Positions 34,334 to 44,221 are shown, counted from the first letter of the stretch. The stretch is 64,000 nt of DNA from Paenibacillus arenilitoris (GCF_014705655.1 NZ_JACXIY010000026.1:62001-126000); one strand, 5' to 3'. The notes: generated by a model not told the origin, from the letters alone. Program-made: numbers and translations.

Positions 34334-36673
34334 ATGCAGCATCGGGGAGTTAGGAGAAAAGGAACGCATCGGAGTCGCAGCATGTTCATTACGCTGCTGT
34401 TGTCTTATTTGGGCGTATTCCTGATTCCGGTTATCATCGGGAGCGTCGTGTATGTCCGAATCGAACAGATCATGATCGACAACGCTTACCGGTCCAACGC
34501 CGCATTGCTCGAGCAGATGAAGCATGTGATGGATGGACGTACGCAAGAAATCGATAATCTCATGCATCAGATCGTTTTCCATCCGAAGGCGGAGCTGCTG
34601 CTTGACGGCAGCGCCGATACGGCCAGAGAGCAATATCCGTTTTTTGAATTTATGAAGGAGCTTTCGAGATACAGCGCGTTTAACAATCTGCTTTATGACT
34701 TCTACATTTATTTCGTGGAAGCGGATTCCATCATAACGACTACGCTCAAGACGGACCCCGTCACCTTCTACCATCAAATTTACAAGGATCTTGACCGAAC
34801 TTTCGATCAATACAAACAAGAAGTGCTCCTCGGCCCTCATACGAAGACGTACCTACCCGTGCAGCTGCAGGTGAACGGGCTCAAGAAGGAACGGAAGATT
34901 GCTTATATGCAATCCTTGCCGTTAGGGGAACGCGACGATGTGACAGGGAATTTGGTCATCCTCATTGACGATCGGCAGCTCCGGGACACGCTGATGGAAA
35001 TCGAAGGTCTGCATGATGGGGACATCTATATCTATAGCGGAGAGCACCAGCTGCTTCTCGGTCCCGAAGAAAGCCTCGTATCCGCAGAGGTCTACTTGAA
35101 TCGTTTGAAGGATGGACAATCGGCAGGATTCTTTGACGACTCGGAGGTGAGCGATCAGTTTGTGGCGTATACGGTTTCGGCCAAAAACGGCTGGACCTAT
35201 TTGTCCGTGTTCCCGAAGAGCGTCGTGCTGGAACAGGTGAATGATATCAAGCGCTGGAGCCTCTTGACGGTGCTCCTATGCGTATTGGCGGGCATAGGAG
35301 CATGCGTGTACCTGACTCGCAAGCAATACGGTCCGATCCGTGATGTGGTGCGGATGATCGGAAGGGGAGCGAAGGGCAGCGAGGCAACGAACGCGAACGA
35401 GGTCGAGCTCATCCGTCATACTCTGGAGGAGTTGTTCGGGGAAGAAAATCGTCTGCAAGAAAAGCTGAGGCAGCAGCTTCCTACGCTGCGAGCCGATTTT
35501 CTGTCCCGGCTCATCAGAGGCCAGGTTGACGCCGATTCCATCACGGCTCAAGATTTGAATTTTATGGGAATCGCTTTCGAGGAGCCGTGGTTTCGAGTGC
35601 TCGTCATGGAGCTGCAGTATAGCGAAGGGTTTATGAGGCAAGACTCGGAGAGAGAATGGGCGCTTGTTCGTTTCGTGCTCATGAATTTGTGCAGGGATCT
35701 GCTGGACGAGCAGGGATACGCGTTCGAGACGGAGAAAAACCGGATTGTCGTCCTATGGAATAAGACAGATGATCGGGAGGATATGCTGCACGAGGTCAAC
35801 GGGTTCTCGGATTCCGTCGTGAGGACGATGGCCGCGAGGTTCAAGACGACGATCTCCATCGGTATCGGAGGGGCGAAGCATGGGTTTGCCCAAATAGCGG
35901 AGGGCTACGATGAGGCGATGCTGGCGCTTAGCTACAGAATGGTGGCGAGCGAACGTTCGATATTGCATTATAACGAGGTGTTGGCGTCGAGAAGCGGTAC
36001 CTATCGATTCCCGATGGACACCGAGGTGCAGCTTGTCAACTATGTGAAGAATGGCGACGAGGGGAATGCCATTCGGTTGCTGGATCAGCTCCACGAACTG
36101 AATTTCAAGCATGAGGACCTCTCTCCGGATATGGCGCAGTATTTGTACATGGAGCTGAATGGAACGCTTCTGAAAGCGATGGATCAGCTTAGGCTGGATT
36201 ACAGACAGTTCTTCTCCGAAGAGCAAGGCCCTCCTCTAGCACTTGATGAATCGGCGACGGCGGCCGAGCTGCACGAGCGGATCAAGGGCAGATTTGTGGA
36301 AGCGTGCCGATCCGTCAAGGAGGATCGGACGGATTACAGCAAATCCTTGTACCAGGAGATGGTTCAATATTTGGAGGAGCATTATCCGGACAACAATTTA
36401 AGCCTGACGATGCTGGCCGACCGCTTCAACCGGAATCCGGTATATGTCTCTTCGTTCTTCAAGAAACACGGAGGGGAGAACGTAACCGACGTCCTGACCA
36501 GAATAAGAGTCGGCGGAGCGAAGCAGCTGTTGATGGAAACGGATCTAACCGTTAATGAAATCGCGCTCCGGGTCGGTTATTCGAACAATATCGTGTTGAC
36601 CAAGGTATTCAAAAAACTGGAAGGCATCACACCTGGCAGCTTCCGGGAACAGGCCAGGAAAAGCCAGGACTGA
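34334..36673 (+). CDS. Membrane-bound AraC-type sensor-regulator
   Basis: Protein of 779 residues that joins sensing and DNA binding in one chain. Membrane segment about 17-41, extracellular region about 42-305, second membrane segment about 309-331, a cytoplasmic linker, a degenerate GGDEF-like middle region about 400-560 (ISIGIGGAKHGFAQIAEGYDEA), and an AraC double helix-turn-helix about 675-779 (LSLTMLADRFNRNPVYVSSF, VNEIALRVGYSNNIVLTKVF). Many Paenibacillus carbohydrate loci have this class next to LplA-type importers. It lies upstream of importer 3 in the same direction, separated by a small hairpin, and is its probable local activator. ATG 34334 with GAAGGG 10 nt upstream. Confidence 0.88.
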   Translation: MQHRGVRRKGTHRSRSMFITLLLSYLGVFLIPVIIGSVVYVRIEQIMIDNAYRSNAALLEQMKHVMDGRTQEIDNLMHQIVFHPKAELLLDGSADTAREQYPFFEFMKELSRYSAFNNLLYDFYIYFVEADSIITTTLKTDPVTFYHQIYKDLDRTFDQYKQEVLLGPHTKTYLPVQLQVNGLKKERKIAYMQSLPLGERDDVTGNLVILIDDRQLRDTLMEIEGLHDGDIYIYSGEHQLLLGPEESLVSAEVYLNRLKDGQSAGFFDDSEVSDQFVAYTVSAKNGWTYLSVFPKSVVLEQVNDIKRWSLLTVLLCVLAGIGACVYLTRKQYGPIRDVVRMIGRGAKGSEATNANEVELIRHTLEELFGEENRLQEKLRQQLPTLRADFLSRLIRGQVDADSITAQDLNFMGIAFEEPWFRVLVMELQYSEGFMRQDSEREWALVRFVLMNLCRDLLDEQGYAFETEKNRIVVLWNKTDDREDMLHEVNGFSDSVVRTMAARFKTTISIGIGGAKHGFAQIAEGYDEAMLALSYRMVASERSILHYNEVLASRSGTYRFPMDTEVQLVNYVKNGDEGNAIRLLDQLHELNFKHEDLSPDMAQYLYMELNGTLLKAMDQLRLDYRQFFSEEQGPPLALDESATAAELHERIKGRFVEACRSVKEDRTDYSKSLYQEMVQYLEEHYPDNNLSLTMLADRFNRNPVYVSSFFKKHGGENVTDVLTRIRVGGAKQLLMETDLTVNEIALRVGYSNNIVLTKVFKKLEGITPGSFREQARKSQD

Positions 36674-36749
36674 CGCGGGTTTCCGCAAGGAAGCTTAAAC
36701 CTGGTGTATGGATCTTAAGATTAAACAACCGAATATCTTCAATCGAAAT

Positions 36750-36785
36750 AATGCGTCTTTAAAGCGCATTATTTTCATTTTCCCC
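36750..36785 (+). terminator. Weak terminator after the membrane regulator
   Basis: AATGCG (36750-36755) pairs with CGCATT (36765-36770), with CTTTAAAG between, followed by ATTTTCATTTT. The region to 36873 presumably holds the importer 3 promoter. Confidence 0.6.
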
Positions 36786-36873
36786 ATCAGAATTTATTGT
36801 GGAATACAGATGCAGGCAGCGACTCGGACGAGGCGTTCCTGCAGCACATACACGTTCAGGGAGGGTTAACGTA

Positions 36874-38517
36874 TTGAAAAACAGACATTGGAAGCATGTT
36901 TCCGCGATCGCCGCCGCGGCGGTTATGGTCGCAGCCATCTCCGGTTGTTCGAGTAACGGAGAGGGCAATTCGCCTGGCGTCCAATCGACTCCATCGGCGG
37001 GGACCGATGGCGGAAGCGCTGTCGCCGAATACCCGAGCTCGTTCAGCTATTGGGTAGAGCTCGATGGCGATTCCGCGGCTTCGCTCACGAATTTCTCCGA
37101 GGTAGCCGCGTACAAGAAGTTGGAAGAGATAACGGGCACCAAGGTCGAATTCAAGCATCCGGGCGGAGATGGCGCTCAGGTGAAAGAACAGTTCAATCTC
37201 ATGATTGCTTCAAGAAATTTAACAGACGTGATTCAGACGAATTGGCTGGCAGTGCCGAAGGGGCCTCAGAACGCCATTGAGGAAGGGACGATTATCCGCC
37301 TTAATGAGTTAATCGACGAGCACGCTCCCAACTTCAAGAAGTTTCTTGACGAGAATCCGGATATCGCCAATATGATCATGACGGATAAAGGCGATATCTA
37401 CGCTTTCCCGTTTATTCGCAAGGCTGATCAGCTCAAGGTATATTATGGTCCGATCGTGCGCCAGGACTGGCTTGACAAGCTGGGTCTGGATAAGCCGGCA
37501 ACGATTGCCGATTGGGAAGCGACGCTGACGGCGTTCCGCGACCAGGATCCGAATGGCAACGGTCAGAAGGACGAAGTGCCGTTCCTGCTCGAGACAGGAG
37601 CCGTCCGCAACGAATCGTTGAATCAGCTTATCGGCGCTTGGGGAATCCTGGCGAAATTCTACCAGAAGGACGGCAAGGTGCAATACGGCGAGCTGCAGCC
37701 GGAATATGAGCAATTCATGGCCACGCTCAGCGATTGGTACGCGAAGGGATTAATCGATAAAGATTTCCCTGCGGTAGACGGCAAGCTGAAGGATGCCAAG
37801 GTGACGGGAGACACGCTTGGAGCCTTCTACGGCTTTGCCAGCGGAAGCATTGGCAAATATCTGGATCTTGTGAAGGATCATCCAACGTTTGCGTTGTCGG
37901 CGCTCTCGCATCCCGCATTGCAGGCAGGCGGCGTATCGGCGGCAGGTCAGCTTAGTCCGACCTATCCTGGCGAGCATGCAGTAGTGATTACAAGCGAAGC
38001 GAAGAACCCTGAGAAAATTGTGAAGTGGCTTGATCTCGGATACGGGGAGGAAGGTCACATGCTCTTCAACTTCGGAATCGAAGGGGAAAGCTATGCTATG
38101 AAGGACGGCAAACCCGAATATACGGAAGTCATTACGCAGAACCCGGACGGACTTGCGTTCAAGCAAGCTCAAGCCCGGTATATGCGTACCCACTTCGGCG
38201 GACCATTCCTGCAGGATCTGGATTCCTTCCTGCAGCAGATGAAATATCCGCAGCAGCTCGAAGCGGTGGATGTGTGGGCGCAGGCCGAGAATCAGATTCA
38301 GCTTCCGCCAATTACGCTGACGGCAGAGGAGAGCGCCAAGGTCGCTTCCATCATGAACGACGTCAATACGTATTCGGATGAGATGATCATTAAATTTATT
38401 ATGGGCGTAGAGCCGATGAGCAACTTCGCCGATTATGTGGACACCTTGAAGCAATTCGGAGTAGAGGAAGCCATTGGCGTCTATCAAGCCGCCTTGGATC
38501 GTTACAATAATCGCTAA
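36874..38517 (+). CDS. Solute-binding lipoprotein of importer 3
   Basis: Exported lipoprotein of 548 residues. TTG start at 36874 with AGGGAGGG 8 nt upstream; the in-frame ATG at 36799 lacks a signal peptide at the start and is not preferred. Lipobox AISGC, Cys25. The mature protein is of the large LplA class and is visibly related to the importer 5 binding protein (shared pattern FSYWVEL..., EQFNLM-ASRNL-DV-). It contains a calcium-loop-like stretch DQDPNGNGQKDE (about 230-240), also found in importer 5's protein. Ligand unknown; the GH2 and oxidoreductase downstream suggest a beta-linked sugar or uronide. Confidence 0.92.
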   Translation: MKNRHWKHVSAIAAAAVMVAAISGCSSNGEGNSPGVQSTPSAGTDGGSAVAEYPSSFSYWVELDGDSAASLTNFSEVAAYKKLEEITGTKVEFKHPGGDGAQVKEQFNLMIASRNLTDVIQTNWLAVPKGPQNAIEEGTIIRLNELIDEHAPNFKKFLDENPDIANMIMTDKGDIYAFPFIRKADQLKVYYGPIVRQDWLDKLGLDKPATIADWEATLTAFRDQDPNGNGQKDEVPFLLETGAVRNESLNQLIGAWGILAKFYQKDGKVQYGELQPEYEQFMATLSDWYAKGLIDKDFPAVDGKLKDAKVTGDTLGAFYGFASGSIGKYLDLVKDHPTFALSALSHPALQAGGVSAAGQLSPTYPGEHAVVITSEAKNPEKIVKWLDLGYGEEGHMLFNFGIEGESYAMKDGKPEYTEVITQNPDGLAFKQAQARYMRTHFGGPFLQDLDSFLQQMKYPQQLEAVDVWAQAENQIQLPPITLTAEESAKVASIMNDVNTYSDEMIIKFIMGVEPMSNFADYVDTLKQFGVEEAIGVYQAALDRYNNR

Positions 38518-38530
38518 TCCTTGAGAACGC

Positions 38531-38565
38531 AAGAACCGGGGGAGGGGATAGGTCCCCCGGTTCTT
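38531..38565 (+). terminator. Intercistronic hairpin between binding protein 3 and its permease
   Basis: AAGAACCGGGGGA (38531-38543) pairs perfectly with TCCCCCGGTTCTT (38553-38565) and is followed by CATTTCG, with little T. As at 197-232 and 50866-50895 it separates the binding protein from the permeases, so partial termination or mRNA protection is likely. Confidence 0.75.
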
Positions 38566-38606
38566 CATTTCGACAAGCTATTGCATCCGCAAGGAGGGAG
38601 ATCAAG

Positions 38607-39524
38607 ATGTCCGATCGTTGGTTCGTCCGTCTGGCTCGTGACATTCGTATTAACCGGCATGTCTATATCATGCTGCTGCCGATAGTCATCTATTATGTCG
38701 TCTTTCATTACGGGCCGATGTACGGCCTGCAAATCGCCTTTAAAGATTATTCTCCTGCCCGTGGTTTCCTTGGCAGTTCATGGGCCGGCTTCAAGCATTT
38801 CGAAGAGTTTTTCGGAAGCATGTTTTTCCTGCGGATTCTGGGCAACACGCTGCTGTTAAGCCTATACAGCCTATTGTTCTTCTTCCCGGCCGGCATCATC
38901 CTGGCGCTTCTGCTCAACGAGCTGCGCAGCGAGCGGCTGAGACGCGCGGTTCAAACCATTTCCTACATGCCGCATTTCGTATCGCTGGTCGTCATCGTAG
39001 GCATATTGTTCGACTTCTTGGCCAGAGACGGTCTGATTAATCAGCTGATCGCTTCGCTTGGCATCGAGCCCATACCGTTCATGCGCGCGGCCGAATGGTT
39101 CCGTACGATATACGTCGGCTCGGATATATGGCAGAACGTGGGATGGAGCTCCATCATTTATTTGGCGGCGATCAGCAACGTCAATCCTTCGCTATACGAA
39201 GCTGCCCGGATGGACGGAGCGGGGCGTTTGAAGCAAATCTGGTATGTTACGCTGCCCGGTATCATGCCGACGGTTACGATCATGCTTATTTTGTTTATCG
39301 GCAAATTCATGACCGTCGGCTTCGAGAAGATCATTCTGATGTATAACCCGGTGATCTATGAAACGGCGGATGTCATCCAGACCTATGTCTACCGGAAAGG
39401 CATACTGGAAGCGAATTTCAGCTATAGCGCGGCCGTTGGTTTGTTCAACGCGGCGATCAGCTTTCTTCTGCTTGTTCTCGCGAATACGGTCGCCAAGCGG
39501 CTGGGAGAGACGAAACTATGGTAA
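38607..39524 (+). CDS. Carbohydrate ABC importer 3, LplB-type permease
   Basis: Integral membrane subunit, 305 residues, ATG 38607 with GGAGGGAG upstream. First hydrophobic segment about 16-35 (YIMLLPIVIYYVVFHYGPMYG); EAA loop YEAARMDGAGRLKQIWYVTLP about 196-216. The HYGPMYG segment and RKGILEANFSYSAAVGLF ending are shared with importer 5's permease rather than with importers 1, 2 or 4, marking the importer 3/5 subgroup. Confidence 0.92.
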   Translation: MSDRWFVRLARDIRINRHVYIMLLPIVIYYVVFHYGPMYGLQIAFKDYSPARGFLGSSWAGFKHFEEFFGSMFFLRILGNTLLLSLYSLLFFFPAGIILALLLNELRSERLRRAVQTISYMPHFVSLVVIVGILFDFLARDGLINQLIASLGIEPIPFMRAAEWFRTIYVGSDIWQNVGWSSIIYLAAISNVNPSLYEAARMDGAGRLKQIWYVTLPGIMPTVTIMLILFIGKFMTVGFEKIILMYNPVIYETADVIQTYVYRKGILEANFSYSAAVGLFNAAISFLLLVLANTVAKRLGETKLW

Positions 39525-39540
39525 GGGGGAAGAAATACCG

Positions 39541-40422
39541 ATGCTAATCAGAAGATCGCTAGGGGAGAGGATATTCGACGTCGCCAATGCAGCAGGCATG
39601 CTTCTTTTCTCATTCGTGACGATATATCCGCTTCTGTATGTCGTATTCGCCTCGTTCAGCGACCCGAGCCGAATCATACAGAATCGGGGGGCCCTCTTCT
39701 ATCCGCTTGGCTTTACGCTGGACGCTTATGAGATGGTATTCAAAAATCCGAATATTCTCGGCGCATTCGCCAATACGTTGTTCTACGTCATCGTGGGGAC
39801 GCTGCTTAACATCCTGTTAACGGCGCTCGGCGCGTACGCGCTATCCAGAAGGAAGCTGATGCTGAAAAATCCGATCATGTTTCTGATCGTTTTTACGATG
39901 TTTTTCGAAGGCGGACTCATCCCGCTTTATTTGCTGGTACAGAACCTTTCGCTGCTCGACACGAGATGGTCGCTCATCATACCGACGGCCGTTAGCGCGT
40001 TCAACCTCATTATTATGCGCACCGCATTCCAGGGCGTGCCCTATGATCTTGAAGAATCGGCGAAGATCGACGGAGCCAACGACTGGTCGGTATTGTTCCG
40101 GATCGTGCTTCCGCTGTCGATGCCGGTCATAGCCGTTATGATCTTGTTCTACGGAGTCAGCCATTGGAATTCCTGGTTCCTGGCTACCGTGTTCCTGCAG
40201 ACGAGAGAGCTGTATCCGCTGCAGTTGATTTTACGGGAAATACTGATAAGCAACGATACGAGCTCGATGTCGGTCGGCATTGCCTCCGGCGATCAGATGC
40301 AGATTGGAGAGACGATCAAATATGCGACGATTATCGTATCGACTGCGCCTATCTTGTTCCTGTATCCCTTCTTGCAGCGTTATTTCGTCAAAGGAGTTAT
40401 GATCGGAGCGGTCAAGGAATAG
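39541..40422 (+). CDS. Carbohydrate ABC importer 3, LplC/YtcP-type permease
   Basis: Second membrane subunit, 293 residues. ATG 39541 is chosen (GGGGGAAG upstream and the family start ...RSLGERIFDVAN); the frame extends further upstream into the preceding gene but without family similarity. EAA loop EESAKIDGANDWSVLFRIVLPL; C terminus YPFLQRYFVKGVMIGAVKE. The GH2 gene follows after 28 nt, so importer, GH2 and oxidoreductase look like one operon. Confidence 0.92.
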   Translation: MLIRRSLGERIFDVANAAGMLLFSFVTIYPLLYVVFASFSDPSRIIQNRGALFYPLGFTLDAYEMVFKNPNILGAFANTLFYVIVGTLLNILLTALGAYALSRRKLMLKNPIMFLIVFTMFFEGGLIPLYLLVQNLSLLDTRWSLIIPTAVSAFNLIIMRTAFQGVPYDLEESAKIDGANDWSVLFRIVLPLSMPVIAVMILFYGVSHWNSWFLATVFLQTRELYPLQLILREILISNDTSSMSVGIASGDQMQIGETIKYATIIVSTAPILFLYPFLQRYFVKGVMIGAVKE

Positions 40423-40450
40423 CTTGAAGGGCAAACAGAGGAGGAACGAT

Positions 40451-42136
40451 ATGATCCGTTTGTTTCAAACCAATGATATTCGTAAGGTGGAAGAACTCGA
40501 AGGCATGTGGGAATTTGCAACGATGGAGTCGGGCCATGCCATCCCCGCGGCATATCCACGGCGGCTGCCGGTACCGGGATGCTGGGAGAATCATCCTTTA
40601 TACAAAACGTACCGCGGGGCTGCCGCTTATCGTAGACGCATACAAGTGAAGAATGGAGCGACGAATCTTCGCTTTACGTTTAAAGGGGTAAGTCATACGG
40701 CACGGGTAATCTGGGATGGCGTTCAGGTTGCCTCCCATTACAATGCCTACACGGCATTCTCGGCGATTGTTCGGGAGGTGCCTGCCGGCGAGCACGAGCT
40801 CATCGTTGTGGCGGACAACTCCTTTCACGAACACTCTTCCCTTCACCAGCCGAACGATTATTACTCTTACGGCGGCATTACCCGGCCGGTAGTCATGGAG
40901 GAAGTGCCGGATGTCTTTCTGGAAAGACTGCAATTTACTCCAAGACGGGTCGAAGGAGAATGGGTAGCCGACGTCCAGGCGTTCGTTACTAATAATGGAG
41001 AGGCAACAAGCCGTGCAAAAGTCCATTGCGAGCTTGACGGCGTGTACTTCGAGCTGGAGATGGGAAGCGTTGGAGGAGGCCAGAGCACCGTTCTGCATGG
41101 TTCGGCGAAGATCCCGGGGGCGCGGCCGTGGTCCGTGTCGACGCCGAATCTGTATGCATTGAAGGCAAGACTGTTTCTTGACGATGCTGTGTTGCCGACC
41201 GACGACCTAATCGAACGCGTCGGCTTTCGGAGCTTAACGACCGAGCGCGGCAAGATTCAGTTGAACGGCGAAGACATCATTTTGAAAGGGTTTAACAGGC
41301 ATGAGGATCATCCCATGGCCGGATGCGCATTGCCGCTAGCGCTAATGGTTCATGACCTGGATTTGATGGAGGACATGGGAGCCAATACAGTCCGCACCTC
41401 GCACTACCCGAATGACGAGCGATTTCTGGATCTCTGCGACGAGCGAGGTATCCTGGTCTGGGAGGAGAACCATGCCAGGGGATTCTCTATTGAACAGATG
41501 CGTCATCCGAAATTCGTTGAACAGTGCGAAGACGTAAACCGTGAGATGGTAGAGCAGCACGCGAATCATCCATCGATTATCGTATGGGGCATTCTGAACG
41601 AATGCGCAAGCGATTGTGAAGAAGGAAGAGTTCATTACATTCGGCAGCTTGATCAGATCCGGAGCATGGATCCCAGCCGCCCATTGACGTTCGCATCCCA
41701 TCATCGGGATCGGGAAATGTGTTTCGATCTTGTCGACATCGTGTCGTTCAACTTATATCCCGGCTGGTACGGCGACGAGGATCCGGGAGAGCTGGTCGAC
41801 CAGGCTCGCGGGTGGGCCGAAACAGGCGGAGGAGCAGGGAAGCCCATAATCATGAGCGAATTCGGTGGAGACGGTTATTACGGCTATCGGGATGCCAGCC
41901 GTGTGCGAGGGACAGAGGAGCGTCAAGCGGACATTATCGAAGCGAACCTTGCCGCTTATTCCGCCCGTTCGTACTTGTCGGGGATGCTCATCTGGCAATT
42001 CAGCGACTGCAGGGTAACAGAAGGGACTGGCTGGCTGCTGTCAAGAGCGGGGACGCAGAACAGCAAAGGAATCGTGGATCGTTATCGTCGTCCCAAGCTG
42101 GCGTACGATGTCGTCAAATCCTATTTCCGGCGGTGA
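40451..42136 (+). CDS. GH2 beta-glycosidase (beta-glucuronidase / beta-galactosidase type)
   Basis: Cytoplasmic enzyme of 561 residues with the compact three-domain GH2 layout: jelly roll (about 1-165), Ig-like domain (about 170-265), TIM barrel (about 270-561). Acid/base Glu384 (WGILNECAS) and nucleophile Glu470 (IMSEFGG) are present, as is the GFNRHEDHP signature near 285 used in substrate positioning. ATG 40451 with AGGAGG upstream. Small GH2 proteins of this form are often beta-glucuronidases, but the sequence does not fix the sugar. A paralogue at 60696-62432 accompanies importer 5. The stop codon lies inside the ribosome site of the next gene. Confidence 0.9.
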   Translation: MIRLFQTNDIRKVEELEGMWEFATMESGHAIPAAYPRRLPVPGCWENHPLYKTYRGAAAYRRRIQVKNGATNLRFTFKGVSHTARVIWDGVQVASHYNAYTAFSAIVREVPAGEHELIVVADNSFHEHSSLHQPNDYYSYGGITRPVVMEEVPDVFLERLQFTPRRVEGEWVADVQAFVTNNGEATSRAKVHCELDGVYFELEMGSVGGGQSTVLHGSAKIPGARPWSVSTPNLYALKARLFLDDAVLPTDDLIERVGFRSLTTERGKIQLNGEDIILKGFNRHEDHPMAGCALPLALMVHDLDLMEDMGANTVRTSHYPNDERFLDLCDERGILVWEENHARGFSIEQMRHPKFVEQCEDVNREMVEQHANHPSIIVWGILNECASDCEEGRVHYIRQLDQIRSMDPSRPLTFASHHRDREMCFDLVDIVSFNLYPGWYGDEDPGELVDQARGWAETGGGAGKPIIMSEFGGDGYYGYRDASRVRGTEERQADIIEANLAAYSARSYLSGMLIWQFSDCRVTEGTGWLLSRAGTQNSKGIVDRYRRPKLAYDVVKSYFRR

Positions 42137-42141
42137 TCACC

Positions 42142-43122
42142 TTGAAGCAACGATTCGTATTGGTCGGTCATGGAGCGATTGCAAGGACGTATCTGGAAGC
42201 GATGGGACATCTGGCAAGCTGCCGAATTGTAGGCGTTGTCGGGAGACATGCCGTACGTGTCCAAAAATTCGCGGAGAAGCACGGGATTCCCTGCAGCGGT
42301 ACGAAGCTGGCGGAGGTCGCGACGGCTTCGGGGGCCAATGCCGTTATCGTCTGCACGCCTAACGGCATCCATGAAGAGGGCGTTATGGCCGCTGCCGATC
42401 TTGGCCTGCACGTACTCTGCGAGAAGCCGCTTCATATCGATCCTGTTAGGCAAAGGGCGATGGTGAAGCGCTGCGAGCAAAGAGGCGTCGTCCTGGGCGT
42501 CGCGTATATCCGGCGTTTCACGCCCCATCTATTATGGATAAAGGCATTAATGGAAGCAGGCAAATTAGGGAGAGTGACAGTGGCCGACATCTCCCTCAAG
42601 CATTACCGCGACCCGGCATATTATGAAGATGACTGGCACGGAACGCGTGCAATCGATGGCGGCGGTCCCTTCATGCAGCAAGGGATTCACTTGATCGACA
42701 TGGTTCAATGGCTATGCGGAGGATGGGACAAGGTGATTTCGGCCGCTTGTTTCACCCTCCATCACGATATCGAGGTGGAGGATCATGGTTATGCGGTCGT
42801 GCGATACCGGAATGGAGCGGTAGGGAGCATTGCGGCTTCTACGGCCTGCGTAGGAATGAGCAGCGAGCGGCTTGAAATTTCGGGAACGTTCGGCTCGGTT
42901 TCCGCCGACTTTGGCGGGTTACTGGAGCTGGATGTTCCAGGCGTAGAGATTCCGGAATTTCGCACTCCTTCAATAGAATATAATATATTATTTCAACAAT
43001 TGCTGATTGATTTCAACCAAGCCATAGAGAAGGGCAGAGCTCCTGTTGTTACAGGCGCTTCCGGCTCACGGGCAACCGAGCTGGTCCATGAAATTTACCG
43101 GGCGGCAGATCGCATGAAATAA
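42142..43122 (+). CDS. Gfo/Idh/MocA-family oxidoreductase
   Basis: NAD(P)-dependent sugar dehydrogenase-like protein, 326 residues. Rossmann start VLVGHGAIA (about 6-14), the CEKP motif at 93-96 with catalytic-type Lys95, and the conserved GGGPFMQQGIHLIDM segment about 172-186 with the active-site His. TTG 42142 is preferred: GGTGATC just before it extends complementarity to the 16S rRNA 3' end, and the GH2 stop TGA (42134-42136) lies inside that site, so the two are translationally coupled. A longer upstream frame to 41719 only shadows GH2. It may oxidise the sugar released by GH2 (inference). Confidence 0.9.
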   Translation: MKQRFVLVGHGAIARTYLEAMGHLASCRIVGVVGRHAVRVQKFAEKHGIPCSGTKLAEVATASGANAVIVCTPNGIHEEGVMAAADLGLHVLCEKPLHIDPVRQRAMVKRCEQRGVVLGVAYIRRFTPHLLWIKALMEAGKLGRVTVADISLKHYRDPAYYEDDWHGTRAIDGGGPFMQQGIHLIDMVQWLCGGWDKVISAACFTLHHDIEVEDHGYAVVRYRNGAVGSIAASTACVGMSSERLEISGTFGSVSADFGGLLELDVPGVEIPEFRTPSIEYNILFQQLLIDFNQAIEKGRAPVVTGASGSRATELVHEIYRAADRMK

Positions 43123-43130
43123 AGACAACG

Positions 43131-43171
43131 TGAGGACTGGCCTTTGCATAATGGCAGCGGGTCAGTCCTCT
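43131..43171. terminator. Bidirectional terminator between oxidoreductase and AraC gene
   Basis: GAGGACTGGCC pairs with GGTCAGTCCTC (one G-T pair), running into the last codons of the convergent AraC gene. Confidence 0.65.
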
Positions 43172-44082
43172 CTGCTGATTTCGGAAGCAAGAAACGAGGG
43201 GGTTAAAGAATCGCTTCGATTCGCGGCGCGGAAGTCCCCTGCCGAGACGTTGTAGTACTTCTTGAACGCGCCGCAAAATGGTTCCAATGAGGAAAAGCCG
43301 ACATGCTGCGCGATTTCGCTCACGGACATGGCGGTCTTATGAAGAAGATGGGCGGCGGTCGTCATTCTTGCCTTTGTCAGCATCTGCGTATACGACATGC
43401 CAAAATAATGATGAATGATTCTCTCCGTCTGTCTTACGCTTAGGCCAAGCTTTTGTGCGAGTGTCCGAACGGTTATGTCACGAAAGCCTGACCGAAAGCT
43501 GTTTTCAATGATAACGACTCTCTCGTCATCCAGCGTTTTTAGGGGCATGACAGTGGTTGTCGGATAGTTATTTGTATAATTTCTGACAAGCTTGACGACG
43601 ATCTGTTCCATAATATTCTGAACGGTCTTATACCAGCCGATATACCGGTTGGAGGTTTCGCTGGAGAGCTGTTCGAACAGCTGCAGCAAATTCTGCTTGT
43701 CCTGACCGAACCAGAAGCTCGTATGAACGAATTGTTCTGCAATGTAGGAAAGATCCGGATCATCGCCAGCCGTATGGGCCAGCACTTCAAAGCAAATACA
43801 GTATTCTGCCATTGGGTCGGAGAGATCCGTAATTTGCTCATGAACAATATCCGGACCGGTCATGTATAGCGTGCCGGGCAAGATCGGATATTTATGGCCG
43901 TTTGCTGCAAGGATTCCCTGGCCGCAAGGAATATAATGCAGCTCGTAGCTTTTCATGCTGTGGCTGTGTTCCACATAGGATTGATGGAAGTACCCGTAAT
44001 GGACATACAAAACATTTAATAATAAACCGCCTAAAGAAAGCTTGACATTCATGTTTTCAACATTTATTTTTGGGAGCTCCAT
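43162..44082 (-). CDS. AraC-family regulator, divergent from GH95-like gene
   Basis: Cytoplasmic regulator of about 306 residues. A cupin-type sensor region (about 35-110) includes HSHSMKSYELHYIPCGQG; the C-terminal double helix-turn-helix (about 195-290) has VRTLAQKLGLSVRQTERIIH and VSEIAQHVGFSSLEPFCGAF. Start 44082 has GGGGGA upstream; an in-frame ATG at 44121 has no ribosome site. It faces the GH95-like gene over about 200 bp that hold an inverted repeat, and is its likely controller. Confidence 0.85.
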   Translation of the reverse strand: MELPKINVENMNVKLSLGGLLLNVLYVHYGYFHQSYVEHSHSMKSYELHYIPCGQGILAANGHKYPILPGTLYMTGPDIVHEQITDLSDPMAEYCICFEVLAHTAGDDPDLSYIAEQFVHTSFWFGQDKQNLLQLFEQLSSETSNRYIGWYKTVQNIMEQIVVKLVRNYTNNYPTTTVMPLKTLDDERVVIIENSFRSGFRDITVRTLAQKLGLSVRQTERIIHHYFGMSYTQMLTKARMTTAAHLLHKTAMSVSEIAQHVGFSSLEPFCGAFKKYYNVSAGDFRAANRSDSLTPSFLASEISRED

Positions 44083-44176
44083 TCGGGCTTTCCCCCATTC
44101 GATATTGTTGGTTTTATTCATTTATTTTCATATTAAAGGTGTTATATTCTTAACGCAATACGACGCCTGCGCGATT

Positions 44177-44221
44177 GCGACATCTTGCTGTTCATGATGT
44201 CGCTTTGAACGATTCATGAAC
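44177..44221. promoter_or_regulatory. Inverted and direct repeats in the AraC / GH95-like divergent region
   Basis: GCGACATC (44177-44184) and GATGTCGC (44196-44203) form an 8-bp inverted repeat. TTCATGA occurs at 44191-44197 and again at 44213-44219, about two helical turns apart. Candidate operator for the AraC protein. Confidence 0.45.

Noticed and set aside
41719..42141. Longer N terminus for the oxidoreductase
   Set aside because: The extra stretch only shadows the GH2 gene in another frame and would delay the Rossmann start by about 140 residues.
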